The position numbers and the translations under genes are program-made. The notes under the pieces are model-generated. The model was not told the origin of the DNA. It saw only the letters and a list, made by a program, of their open reading frames with translations, and did not search any database. DNA of 64,000 nt, taken from Sphingomonas oryzagri (GTDB lineage Bacteria > Pseudomonadota > Alphaproteobacteria > Sphingomonadales > Sphingomonadaceae). Positions 8,200 through 17,625 of this stretch are shown piece by piece (the first letter of the stretch is position 1; the number at the start of each line of letters is the position of its first letter). Location: assembly GCF_029906645.1 (NCBI RefSeq), contig NZ_JARYGZ010000001.1, positions 62,001 to 126,000 of the forward strand. Reading direction: 5' to 3'.

Positions 8200-8912
8200 C
8201 GGCCGGTGGCCTGCAGCTGCGCGGCGAAGATGTCGTTGCAGCCGATGCGGGCGAGGCGGAGCAGGCGGAGCAGCGCCTCCTCGTCATAGGTCGCGCCCTC
8301 GGCGGTGGCCTGCGCCTCGGCGATGTTGCCATTGGAGAGCAGCACGAAATTGCCGTCGGCATGCGCGTTCGAATCCTCGATATAATCGAGGTCGAGCACC
8401 GGCGTGCCTTCGTAGATGCCGCAGGAGACGGCCGCGACCTGCGCGGTGATCGGATCCTTCTCCAGCTTGCCCTCGACCATCAGCTTGTCGACCGCGAGGC
8501 GCAGCGCCACCCAGGCGCCCGAGATCGAGGCGGTGCGGGTGCCGCCGTCCGCCTGGATCACGTCGCAATCGAGGGTGATCTGGCGCTCGCCGAGCAGCGT
8601 CATGTCACACACGGCGCGGAGCGAACGGCCGATCAGCCGCTGGATTTCCTGCGTGCGGCCGGACTGCTTGCCCTTCGCCGCCTCGCGGCTGCCACGGGTG
8701 TGCGTGGCGCGCGGAAGCATCCCGTATTCGGCGGTCACCCAACCCTGGCCCTTGCCGCGCAGGAAGGGCGGCACCCGCTCTTCGATCGAGGCGGTGACCA
8801 GCACCTTGGTGTCGCCGAAGGAGATCATGCAGCTACCTTCCGCATGACGGGTGGCATTCGGCTCGATGGTGATGGCGCGCATCTGATCGGGCGCACGGCC
8901 GGAGGGTCGCAT
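8196..8912 (-). CDS. rph: Ribonuclease PH
   Basis: Phosphate-dependent 3'-5' exoribonuclease that trims tRNA 3' ends. The 238-residue length is typical. Visible motifs are [11 protein letters not shown] at the N-terminus, [13 protein letters not shown], the tRNA-binding segment with [20 protein letters not shown] near 70-90, [20 protein letters not shown] near 113 and a C-terminal segment with [14 protein letters not shown]. First gene of the rph-rdgB-hemW operon, diverging from hrcA with 75 bases between starts. Confidence 0.96.
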   Translation of the reverse strand: MRPSGRAPDQMRAITIEPNATRHAEGSCMISFGDTKVLVTASIEERVPPFLRGKGQGWVTAEYGMLPRATHTRGSREAAKGKQSGRTQEIQRLIGRSLRAVCDMTLLGERQITLDCDVIQADGGTRTASISGAWVALRLAVDKLMVEGKLEKDPITAQVAAVSCGIYEGTPVLDLDYIEDSNAHADGNFVLLSNGNIAEAQATAEGATYDEEALLRLLRLARIGCNDIFAAQLQATGR

Positions 8913-8951
8913 GAAGGCTCCTGTAATAAAGTCGGGGCGCTTTAGCGGCAG

Positions 8952-8980
8952 TTGAGCCTTGCCGCCAGTCTGCCTACATT
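8952..8980 (+). promoter_or_regulatory. Candidate hrcA-grpE promoter
   Basis: TTGAGC (8952-8957) and TACATT (8975-8980) are separated by exactly 17 bases and resemble vegetative -35 and -10 boxes. Transcription would begin around 8986-8988, at or just before the hrcA ATG, so the message could be leaderless. No CIRCE inverted repeat is visible upstream. The same TTG at 8952 is also an in-frame but unlikely start codon. Confidence 0.4.
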
Positions 8981-8987
8981 CCCGCTC

Positions 8988-10028
8988 ATGGGTCCAGCCG
9001 TTCCAGAGCTTTCCGATCGAGCCCGCGCCATCTTCCGCGTGGTGGTGGAATCGTATCTGCGGTCCGGCGCGCCGGTGGGATCGCGAACGATCTCGCAGCT
9101 GTCAGGCCTGAACCTCTCGCCCGCATCGATCCGTAACGTGATGCAGGATCTGGAGGAAGCGGGGCTGCTCGCCGCGCCGCACATCTCCGCCGGGCGAATG
9201 CCGACCGAGACCGGCTTGCGCCTGTTCGTCGACGGGATGATGCAGGCCGACGAGCCTTCCGAGCAGGAACGCGCCGCGATCGAGCGCCAGATCGGTCAGA
9301 CCGGCCCGATCGAGGAAGCGCTGGCGGCCGCATCGGCGGTGCTGTCCGGCCTTTCGGCCTGCGCCGGCCTCGTCCTGGTGCCCAAGCAGGAGCCGATCCT
9401 GCGCCAGTTCGCCTTTGTGTCGCTGTCCCGCGATCAGGCGCTGGCGGTGCTGGTCGGCGCGGACGGGACGGTGGAGAATCGCGTCGTCGCGCTGCCGCCC
9501 GGTACCGACCCGTCCGCGCTCGTCGAGGCAGCGAATTATATTTCGTCCGAACTGGTGGGCCTAACGCTTAGCCAGGCGCAGGCGCGGCTGACGGCCGAGA
9601 TTGGCCTGGGGCGCGCGCAGCTCGATCGCGCCAGCCACGATCTCGTCCAGCGTGGGCTGGCCGTGTGGTCCACCGATGGCGCCGATCGCCCGGTGTTGAT
9701 CGTGCGCGGGCAGGCCAATTTGATCGACCAGTCCGCCGCCGAGGATCTCGAGCGCGTCCGCCTGCTGCTCGACGAACTGGAGGGCAAGGAGGAAATCTCC
9801 CGGCTGCTCGAAGGCGCGCGCGCCGGTTCCGCCACCAAGATCTTCATCGGATCGGAGAACAAGCTCTTTGCGTTGTCCGGTTCGTCGATTATCGCGGCCC
9901 CCTACCGCGCCCGCGAAGGGCGGGTGGTGGGTGTGGTCGGCGTGATCGGGCCGACCCGATTGAACTATGCACGCGTCGTTCCCATGGTGGATTTCACCGC
10001 GCACGCGCTTTCCAGGCTGATGGCATGA
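8988..10028 (+). CDS. hrcA: Heat-inducible transcription repressor HrcA
   Basis: A 346-residue repressor of the HrcA family, which binds CIRCE operators and responds to GroEL. The N-terminal winged helix begins [20 protein letters not shown] and contains [20 protein letters not shown] with [19 protein letters not shown]. The C-terminal part has [18 protein letters not shown] and a final [20 protein letters not shown] segment typical of HrcA. ATG at 8988 is preferred; a TTG at 8952 is in frame. grpE follows with an ATGA overlap. I found no CIRCE element in this window, so the target is probably elsewhere, such as groESL. Confidence 0.95.
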   Translation: MGPAVPELSDRARAIFRVVVESYLRSGAPVGSRTISQLSGLNLSPASIRNVMQDLEEAGLLAAPHISAGRMPTETGLRLFVDGMMQADEPSEQERAAIERQIGQTGPIEEALAAASAVLSGLSACAGLVLVPKQEPILRQFAFVSLSRDQALAVLVGADGTVENRVVALPPGTDPSALVEAANYISSELVGLTLSQAQARLTAEIGLGRAQLDRASHDLVQRGLAVWSTDGADRPVLIVRGQANLIDQSAAEDLERVRLLLDELEGKEEISRLLEGARAGSATKIFIGSENKLFALSGSSIIAAPYRAREGRVVGVVGVIGPTRLNYARVVPMVDFTAHALSRLMA

Positions 10029-10591
10029 CAGAAGACAAGATGAGCAACGACAACACCGAAGACCTCCGCACCGAGACCGCCGAGGCGGCGCCCGAGCTGG
10101 CCGAGCACGACAAGCTGCGCGCCGAGGTGGAAGAGGCCAAGCAACAGGCGCTCTACGTGCAGGCCGAGATGCAGAATCTCCGCCGCCGCACCGAGAAGGA
10201 GATGGCGGACGCCCGCGCCTACGCCACCACCGGCTTCGCGCGGGACCTGCTGTCGGTCGCCGACAATCTCCAGCGGGCGCTCGCCGCGATCCCGGCGGAG
10301 CTGCGCGGCGATGACAAGATGAAGCCGCTCGTCACCGGCATCGAGATGACCGCCAAGGAGCTGGAGAGCGTCTTCCAGCGCAACGGCGTCACCCGCATCG
10401 AGGCGGTGGGCCAGCCGCTCGATCCCAACAGGCATCAGGCGATCATGGAGATGGAGTCGGTCGATGCCGCACCCGGCACCGTGGTCCACGAGATGCAGAC
10501 CGGCTGGATGATCAAGGACCGCCTGCTGCGCGCCGCGATGGTGGGCGTGGCCAAGGCGCCGGAGGGCGCGGGGATCGACGCCACCGCCTGA
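10025..10591 (+). CDS. grpE: Nucleotide exchange factor GrpE
   Basis: A 188-residue co-chaperone that releases ADP from DnaK. An acidic N-terminal tail leads into a long coiled-coil (about residues 30-75; EVEEAKQQALYVQAEMQNLR), then the beta-domain with GVTRIEAVGQPLDPNRHQAI and TVVHEMQTGWMIKDRLLRAA, the GrpE signature, and VAKAPE. The ATG overlaps the hrcA stop (ATGA); an alternative ATG lies 15 bases downstream. Its partner genes dnaK and dnaJ are 4 kb away on the other strand. Confidence 0.95.
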   Translation: MTEDKMSNDNTEDLRTETAEAAPELAEHDKLRAEVEEAKQQALYVQAEMQNLRRRTEKEMADARAYATTGFARDLLSVADNLQRALAAIPAELRGDDKMKPLVTGIEMTAKELESVFQRNGVTRIEAVGQPLDPNRHQAIMEMESVDAAPGTVVHEMQTGWMIKDRLLRAAMVGVAKAPEGAGIDATA

Positions 10592-10689
10592 ATTTAATGT
10601 GCCTTTCCGTCTGGTGGCGGGGCATCGGAGCGCCCATATGTGCGTTTACCAAGATTAACGCGGGGCTGCGCTTCCCGAGGAGCCTGGTC

Positions 10690-11121
10690 ATGAAGAAGAT
10701 TGCTCTGATGCTTGCTGCCGCCGGCAGCGCCCTCCTGATCGCCGCGACGCCGGCGGATGCGCGGGGTGGCGGTGGCGGTGGAGGCTTCCATGGCGGCGGC
10801 GGCGGATTCCACGGTGGTGGGGGGGGCGGCTGGCATGGCGGCGGCAGTGGCGGTTGGCACGGCGGTGGCGGTGGCAACTGGCATGGCGGCGGCAATTGGC
10901 ACGGTGGCGGCTGGCGTGGCGGTGGCTGGGGTCGCGGTTGGGGCGGCGGCTGGTATGGCTGGCCGGTCGGCGTGGGTTATGGCTGGAGCGACTATCCGGG
11001 CTGGGGCGGCGGCTGGTATGACGACGGCTTCTATGGCGACGATTATGGTGCCGGCTACGATTATGGCTGCCCGCCCGTCTGGGATCCTTCGCTGAACAGT
11101 TACGTGCCGGCCTGCGGCTGA
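10690..11121 (+). CDS. Gly/His/Trp-rich secreted protein
   Basis: A 143-residue protein with a signal peptide (MKKIALMLAAAGSALLIAATP, cut near residue 24 after ADA). It is followed by a repetitive Gly-rich stretch to about residue 85 made of GGGFHGGG, GGWHGGG and GNWHGGG units, then a Trp/Tyr/Asp-rich tail with two closing cysteines (YGC, PACG). The ATG at 10690 has a strong GAGGAG site; a longer upstream frame from 10597 is unlikely because the signal peptide starts here. Similar His/Gly-rich proteins are widespread in sphingomonads and lack a known function. The histidines could bind metal. Confidence 0.8.
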   Translation: MKKIALMLAAAGSALLIAATPADARGGGGGGGFHGGGGGFHGGGGGGWHGGGSGGWHGGGGGNWHGGGNWHGGGWRGGGWGRGWGGGWYGWPVGVGYGWSDYPGWGGGWYDDGFYGDDYGAGYDYGCPPVWDPSLNSYVPACG

Positions 11122-11173
11122 GCTTTCGCAGGCCGCCATTCGCTGCGATGATGGGCGACGGAGGAGAAATCCG

Positions 11174-11833
11174 ATGTCGCCCTTTCCCATTCTCCACGCG
11201 CACCCATTCTCGTCCTACAGCTGGAAGGTGCTGATCGCGCTCTACGAGAACGGAACCCCGTTCGAATATCGCGTGCTGGAGGACGAAGCGAGCTGGGCCG
11301 AACTCGAACGGCTCTGGCCGATCCGGCTGATGCCGGTGCTGGTCGACGGCGAGCGCACGCTGATCGAGTCGAGCGTCATCATCGAATATCTGGCGATGAT
11401 GCACAGCGGGCCGGTCGAACTGATCCCGTCCGATCCCGACATTGCCCTGCGCGCGCGCTTCCTCGATCGTTTCTTCGACAATCATGTGATGCGGCCGATG
11501 CAGAAGATCGTCGGAGACCATCTGCGGCCCGCGACGGATCGCGACGCTTACGGCGTCGCCGATGCCCGCACGAAGCTGGGCCGCGCCTATCGCTGGATCG
11601 AGGACAATCTGCCCGCGCGGGACTGGGCGATCGGCGAGGAGTTCACGCTGGCCGATTGCGCGGCCGCGCCCTCGCTCTTCTACGCCGACTGGGTGGAGCC
11701 AATCCCGCAGGACTGTGCCAAGGCTCGCGCCTATCGTGCCCGCCTGCTGGCGCGGCCGTCCGTTGTGCGGGTGATCGACGAAGCGCGTCCCTATCGCGCC
11801 TATTTCCCGCCCGGCGCGCCGGATCGCGACTAG
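11174..11833 (+). CDS. Glutathione S-transferase family protein
   Basis: A 219-residue soluble GST. The N-terminal thioredoxin-like domain starts with PILHAHPFSSYSWKVLIALYE, in which a serine rather than tyrosine is the candidate catalytic residue, and has the cis-Pro segment RLMPVLVDG and ESSVIIEYL, which bind glutathione. The all-helical C-terminal domain follows, with WAIGEEFTLADCAAAPSLF. The ATG has a GGAGGAG site. The gene ends on a CTAG shared with the convergent acetyltransferase. Substrate unknown. Confidence 0.9.
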   Translation: MSPFPILHAHPFSSYSWKVLIALYENGTPFEYRVLEDEASWAELERLWPIRLMPVLVDGERTLIESSVIIEYLAMMHSGPVELIPSDPDIALRARFLDRFFDNHVMRPMQKIVGDHLRPATDRDAYGVADARTKLGRAYRWIEDNLPARDWAIGEEFTLADCAAAPSLFYADWVEPIPQDCAKARAYRARLLARPSVVRVIDEARPYRAYFPPGAPDRD

Positions 11834-12513
11834 GCGCGCGTCGTCACCACCGTCAGCCGCACGGTGCGGCGGATGCGGAAGCCCAGCGTATCGTAGAGCC
11901 GCACGGCGCCCTCATTGGCGGCGTAAGCGTGGAGAAAGGGCATCTCGCCCTGCGCCAGCATCCGCCGCGCGACGAGGCGCATCAGCCCGGCCGCATAGCC
12001 CTTGCCGCGATGATCGGGATGCGTGCAGACGCCGCTCACCTCGGCGAAGCCCGGCATCCGCATCCGCTCGCCCGCCATCGCAACGAGGCACCCGCTTTGC
12101 TTCACGCCGATGAAGCGGCCGAGCCGGTGCGTCTTGACGAGGAAAGGGCCGGGGCGGGTGAGCGTGGCGAGCGCCAGCATCTCGGCGGCATCCGCCTCGC
12201 CGAGTTCCTCGACCTCGAAATCCGGCTCGCCGGACGAGATCGTCCCGGCGACCATCTGCGTAATGTCCGCCTCGCGCAGGACGGTGAGGCCGGGGAGGGC
12301 GGGCAGTGGCGCGGTTTCGACCAGCCAAAGTTCTCCCTCCGCACCGGGCAGGGAGCGGAGCGCATCGATGTTTTCGGGTGTGAAATCGGCGGTGGCCGCG
12401 AATGGCCCATGATCCGGTTCGATCCGCCATGCGCGATCGTCACCGTGCGCCAGATGCGCCCAGCCGCCGGTCAGTGCGCTCCATGCGGGACGATCGAGAG
12501 GATGTGCGTTCAT
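11830..12513 (-). CDS. GNAT-family N-acetyltransferase (FR47-like)
   Basis: A 227-residue protein. The first 110 residues are a variable domain with no clear match; the C-terminal half is a GNAT/FR47-type domain. The acetyl-CoA signature is VCTHPDHRGKGYAAGLMRLV (about residues 160-180), then MPFLHAYAANEGAVRLYDTLGF, the usual C-terminal strand-helix. It is not closely related to the acetyltransferase at the left edge. Its stop is shared with the convergent GST through CTAG, and dgkA begins 18 bases upstream of its start, also on the minus strand. Confidence 0.87.
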   Translation of the reverse strand: MNAHPLDRPAWSALTGGWAHLAHGDDRAWRIEPDHGPFAATADFTPENIDALRSLPGAEGELWLVETAPLPALPGLTVLREADITQMVAGTISSGEPDFEVEELGEADAAEMLALATLTRPGPFLVKTHRLGRFIGVKQSGCLVAMAGERMRMPGFAEVSGVCTHPDHRGKGYAAGLMRLVARRMLAQGEMPFLHAYAANEGAVRLYDTLGFRIRRTVRLTVVTTRA

Positions 12514-12531
12514 GCCCGGACCGCTTAGCGA

Positions 12532-12882
12532 TCACGCCATGGTGACGGCAAGCGATGCCGCGATCACGAGCGCGCCAAGACTGATCGTCAGCACCGCGCC
12601 GGCCGCCATGTCCTTCACGTGGCCGATCTCCGGATGGATATCGGGGTGGAGATGATCGATCAGCCGCTCGATCGCCGAGTTGATCAGTTCGAGCGCCAGC
12701 ACCAGTGCGACGGCAAGGCCGGTCAGCGCCCACCAGACCGGGGCGGGCTGGATCGTGAAAAGGGCGGTCGCCGCAAAAGTCGCGCAGAAGCAGTGCGTCC
12801 GGAAACTGCGTTCGGTTCGCCAGCAGGCACGGATGCCCGCCAGTGCGAAGCCCAGTCTTGTCGAGAACGGACGGTTCTTCAT
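12532..12882 (-). CDS. dgkA: Diacylglycerol kinase DgkA
   Basis: A 116-residue inner-membrane kinase that phosphorylates diacylglycerol, recycling lipid produced by envelope glucan synthesis. E. coli DgkA has 121 residues. Three hydrophobic segments are visible (about 30-46, 48-66, 95-114). The conserved ELINSAIERLID (near 65) supplies the active-site Glu and Asn, and VKDMAAGAVLT (near 89) the second signature with Asp and Lys. It lies upstream of the acetyltransferase on the same strand, 18 bases apart. The gene starts at ATG 12882; no strong ribosome site is visible. Confidence 0.92.
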   Translation of the reverse strand: MKNRPFSTRLGFALAGIRACWRTERSFRTHCFCATFAATALFTIQPAPVWWALTGLAVALVLALELINSAIERLIDHLHPDIHPEIGHVKDMAAGAVLTISLGALVIAASLAVTMA

Positions 12883-12961
12883 GGTCGGCGCTTTCCCCCG
12901 CCCGGCAATCGTGCCGATGCGCCATGCAGGGGATATGAAGCGACCGTGTTCGTCTGGAGGA

Positions 12962-14083
12962 TTATTCTCCGAACATGCCCTTCAGCTTGTCGAAGAAGCC
13001 GGTCGAGGCGGGGCATTCTTCGCCCGTCTCGGTCTCGCGGAACTGCTGGAGCAGTTCCTTCTGCTTGGCGGAGAGCTTCGTCGGCGTCTCCACCGCGATC
13101 TCCAGCACCAGATCGCCGCGCCCGCGCCCGTTGAGCACGGGCATGCCCGATCCGCGATGGCGCAACTGCTTGCCGGACTGGATGCCGGCCGGGATCTTCA
13201 CGGTGATCAGCTCGCCGTCGAGGTTCGGCACCTTGATCTCGCCGCCGAGTGCTGCGGTGGTGAAGCTGATCGGGCAGCGCGCGGCGAGGTTGGTGCCGTC
13301 GCGCTCGAAGATCTGGTGCCGCTTGACGTGCAGGAAGATATAGAGGTCGCCCGCAGGCGCACCGCGTCCGCCCGCCTCGCCCTCGCCGGTGATGCGGATG
13401 CGGGTGCCTTCGTCGACGCCGGCGGGGATCTTCACCTCCAGCGTTTTCTCCTTGTCGACGCGGCCCTCGCCCCGGCAGCCGGGGCAGGGATCGGCGATCA
13501 CCTGGCCTGCGCCGTGGCAGGTCGGGCAAGCGCGCTCGATCACGAAGAAGCCCTGCTGCGCGCGGACCTGGCCGCGCCCGCCGCAGGTCTGGCAGGTGCG
13601 GGCAGAGGTGCCGGGCTTGGCGCCGGTGCCTTCGCACAGGTCGCAATTGGCGGCGACGTCGATGGTGATCGACTCGGTCTTGCCGTGGAAGGCTTCCTCC
13701 AGGCTGATCGTCAGGTCGTAGCGCAAGTCGGCGCCGCGGCGCGGGCCGCCGCGCTGCTGGCGCTGGCCGCCCATGAAATCGCCGAACACGCTCTCGAAGA
13801 TGTCGGAGAAGCCCTCGAAGCCCTGCTGGCCGCCGAAGCCGCCGCCACCGCCGCCCTGCTTGAACGCGGCATGGCCGAAGCGATCGTAGGCCGCGCGCTT
13901 CTGGGGATCCTTCAGGCAGTCATACGCCTCGGAAATGGCCTTGAACTTGGCTTCCGCCTCGGCATTGCCGGGGTTGCGATCCGGATGGTGGATCATCGCC
14001 AGCCGCCGGTAGGACGACTTGATCACCTTGTCGTCGGCGGTGCGCTCGACTTCGAGCAGCTCGTAAAAATCAATCTCGGTCAT
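12962..14083 (-). CDS. dnaJ: Chaperone protein DnaJ
   Basis: Type I J-protein of 373 residues. In order: J domain with HPD at residues 33-35, Gly/Phe linker near 70-100 ([18 protein letters not shown]), four zinc-binding CxxCxGxG repeats ([32 protein letters not shown], near 145-215), then the client-binding C-terminal domains. It activates the ATPase of DnaK. dnaK lies upstream on the same strand, 172 bases away, but a long palindromic repeat separates them, so dnaJ may be expressed at a lower level or from its own promoter. Confidence 0.97.
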   Translation of the reverse strand: MTEIDFYELLEVERTADDKVIKSSYRRLAMIHHPDRNPGNAEAEAKFKAISEAYDCLKDPQKRAAYDRFGHAAFKQGGGGGGFGGQQGFEGFSDIFESVFGDFMGGQRQQRGGPRRGADLRYDLTISLEEAFHGKTESITIDVAANCDLCEGTGAKPGTSARTCQTCGGRGQVRAQQGFFVIERACPTCHGAGQVIADPCPGCRGEGRVDKEKTLEVKIPAGVDEGTRIRITGEGEAGGRGAPAGDLYIFLHVKRHQIFERDGTNLAARCPISFTTAALGGEIKVPNLDGELITVKIPAGIQSGKQLRHRGSGMPVLNGRGRGDLVLEIAVETPTKLSAKQKELLQQFRETETGEECPASTGFFDKLKGMFGE

Positions 14084-14097
14084 TGAGTCCTCTTAGC

Positions 14098-14249
14098 CCT
14101 CTCCCGCTTCCGGGGGAGGGAGGGGCCCGCCGGCGTTAGCCGGTGGGAGGGTGAGGGCGTGCAGCGCCTGCTGCCTACCCTCACCCAACTCCGACTAAGT
14201 GGCTTCGCCACTAAGTCTCCGTACGCCTCTCCCGCTCAGCGGGAGAGGG
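14098..14249. repeat. Long composite palindromic repeat between dnaK and dnaJ
   Basis: About 150 bases of nested inverted repeats. The outer arms are CCCTCTCCCGC at the left and GCGGGAGAGGG at the right. Inside are a GGTGAGGG/CCCTCACC pair and a hairpin at about 14192-14220 (CTAAGTGGCTTCGCCACTAAG). Two related elements lie at 41263-41411 and 47272-47412 in other intergenic gaps. It would fold strongly as RNA and could attenuate read-through from dnaK to dnaJ. Confidence 0.8.
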
Positions 14250-14255
14250 TTTCTC

Positions 14256-16148
<1,893 letters not shown>

Positions 16149-16239
16149 TCAATATCCCCGTAATCTAACTCTCGAATGTTCGACGAGCCTGTCGTCCCCC
16201 CTCATCAAGCGAAGGACGAGAGGAATGCTCCATGCGGCG

Positions 16240-16267
16240 ATATAAGAGGCGTTTGGCTTGCTGCAAG
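16240..16267 (-). promoter_or_regulatory. Sigma-32 (RpoH) heat-shock promoter of dnaK
   Basis: On the minus strand CTTG (16264-16267) is followed after exactly 17 bases by CTTATAT (16240-16246). This matches the alphaproteobacterial heat-shock consensus CTTG-N17/18-CYTATNT at every specified core position. A start at about 16233 would give an untranslated leader near 85 bases before dnaK. It explains heat induction of dnaK without a CIRCE element. The reverse direction holds the 5' region of the copper chaperone gene. Confidence 0.72.
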
Positions 16268-16317
16268 CGGGTTGGCGCCCTAATCCACGGGGCGTAACGA
16301 TCGGGGACAGGTTGGGC

Positions 16318-16761
16318 ATGAGGATCGCGCGTATCGCGCCGTGGGCGCTGCTGGCGCTGGCGGGGTGCCATCATGAGGCGAAGCTGTCGGCGGATCAGGC
16401 CTGGGTGCGGTTGCCGGCGGTAGCGGGGAATCCGGGGGCGGGATACCTCACGATTCACGGCGGGCCGCAGCCGACACGGCTGCTGGCGGTGGAAAGCCCG
16501 GCGGCGGGATCGACCGAATTGCACGAGAGCATGAAGATGGGGCCGGGCGGCATGACCGGCATGCAGCGGCTCGACGGGCTGGACGTGCCCGCCAACGGTA
16601 CGGTCAGGTTCGCGCCGGGCGGCAACCATGTGATGATGTTCGGCCTGGGCGCCGCCCTGAAAGCTGGCGACACGATCCCGCTGAGCATCCGTTTCGAGAA
16701 GGGGCAGCCGCTGACGGTCGAGGCGAAGGTCGTCGGCGCGGGCGACGCCGCGCCTTATTGA
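16318..16761 (+). CDS. Copper chaperone PCu(A)C family lipoprotein
   Basis: A 147-residue lipoprotein with lipobox Cys17 (ALLALAGC). The copper site follows the PCuAC pattern H-x10-M-x21-H-x-M: HESMKMGPGGM, then later FAPGGNHVMMFGL (about residues 78-115). Such proteins carry Cu(I) in the periplasm to the CuA centre of cytochrome oxidase or to other copper proteins. Start ATG at 16318 is chosen because the signal peptide begins there. The next gene overlaps the stop by one base. Confidence 0.88.
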   Translation: MRIARIAPWALLALAGCHHEAKLSADQAWVRLPAVAGNPGAGYLTIHGGPQPTRLLAVESPAAGSTELHESMKMGPGGMTGMQRLDGLDVPANGTVRFAPGGNHVMMFGLGAALKAGDTIPLSIRFEKGQPLTVEAKVVGAGDAAPY

Positions 16762-17216
16762 TGGATAGCGCCCGCCCGCTCACTCTTGGCGAGACCGCGC
16801 TTGCCCACCTGATCTTCGGCGATGCGATCGACTATGAGGCGGTGCAGATCATCAATCGGCGCTGGTTCCCGTTCCAGCCACGCGAGACACTGATGGCGCC
16901 GGACGGGCATATCTGGATCCCGCCGTCGAGCTCGGCTTGGTGCGAAGACTTCTCCTGCGCCAGCCAATCGATGCAGGGCCTCTTCATTCACGAGATGACG
17001 CACGTCTGGCAGGCGCAAAAGGGCGGGCGCTGGTATCTGCCGCTGATGCGCCATCCCTTCTGCCGCTATGCCTATGTGCTGAAGCCGGGAAAGCCGTTCC
17101 ACCGCTACGGCATCGAGCAGCAGGCCGAGATCGTCCGTCACGCCTGGTCCGCACGGCGCAGCGGTGGCCGGCTGGCGAGCGAACTGGAAGCGATCCTGCC
17201 TTTCCGCCGCGCCTGA
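16761..17216 (+). CDS. Putative zinc metallopeptidase with HExxH motif (vgr-related-like)
   Basis: A 151-residue protein whose ATG overlaps the stop of the copper chaperone gene (TGATG). The centre holds FIHEMTHVWQAQ (about residues 75-86), an HExxH zinc motif of gluzincin/DUF4157 type, with HIWIPP and CEDF shortly before. No signal peptide is visible. Proteins with this layout (LTLGE..., FGDAIDYEAVQIINRRW) are sometimes labelled vgr-related in sphingomonads, but the function is not known. The active site looks intact. Confidence 0.7.
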   Translation: MDSARPLTLGETALAHLIFGDAIDYEAVQIINRRWFPFQPRETLMAPDGHIWIPPSSSAWCEDFSCASQSMQGLFIHEMTHVWQAQKGGRWYLPLMRHPFCRYAYVLKPGKPFHRYGIEQQAEIVRHAWSARRSGGRLASELEAILPFRRA

Positions 17217-17265
17217 TCCGCCGCAATTCCGCCGCGCTGGCGGGGTAGGGATCCACCGTCGCAAT

Positions 17266-17350
17266 CGTCATTGCGAGCGGAGCGAAGCAATCCACGGGCC
17301 ACCACCGTCGCGCCATGGATTTCTTCGTCCCTTCGCTTCTCGCAATGACG
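17266..17350. repeat. Inverted intergenic repeat, CGTCATTGCGAG type
   Basis: Left arm CGTCATTGCGAGCGGAGCGA from 17266 and right arm ending CTTCTCGCAATGACG at 17350 pair over about 29 bases with a few mismatches around a short loop. This type is scattered in intergenic regions of many proteobacteria. It sits in the 147-base gap before a small lipoprotein gene, downstream of the HExxH gene. Confidence 0.85.
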
Positions 17351-17363
17351 GGGGAGGGTTTCT

Positions 17364-17606
17364 ATGCGTATCCTGTTACTCGCCGCCTGCCTGATGCTGC
17401 CGGGCTGCGTCGTCCATACCGCCTACGACGTCGCGACCGCGCCGGTGCGCGTCGGCTCCAAGGTGGTGGACTGGAGCACGACCAGCCAGTCCGAGGCGGA
17501 TCGCAACCGTGGCCGTAAGATGCGCAAGGAGGAAGAGCGGCAGAAGAAGGAAGCGCGCAGGGAAGCGAAGCGCCAGCGCGAGCAGGGTTACTCATCGCCT
17601 TATTGA
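17364..17606 (+). CDS. Small lipoprotein with charged C-terminal tail
   Basis: An 80-residue lipoprotein. The lipobox LMLPGC places the lipidated Cys at residue 15, followed by a short conserved-looking segment (VVHTAYDVATAPVRVGSKVVDW). The rest is a Lys/Arg/Glu-rich helix (about residues 45-75, for example RKMRKEEERQKKEARREAK), predicted to be a single charged helix. The ribosome site is GGGGGAGGG upstream of the ATG. Function unknown; it lies 20 bases before queG on the same strand. Confidence 0.75.
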   Translation: MRILLLAACLMLPGCVVHTAYDVATAPVRVGSKVVDWSTTSQSEADRNRGRKMRKEEERQKKEARREAKRQREQGYSSPY

Positions 17607-17625
17607 GCTTTATCCTGCTGCGGTC

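Noticed and set aside
8340-8380. GTTCGAATCC as a possible tRNA T-loop
   Set aside because: It is inside the rph coding sequence and no cloverleaf arms flank it; no tRNA gene is seen in the window.
10760-10930. The GGTGGC-rich stretch as a CRISPR or minisatellite
   Set aside because: It encodes the Gly/His repeats of a secreted protein in one frame; there are no regular spacers.
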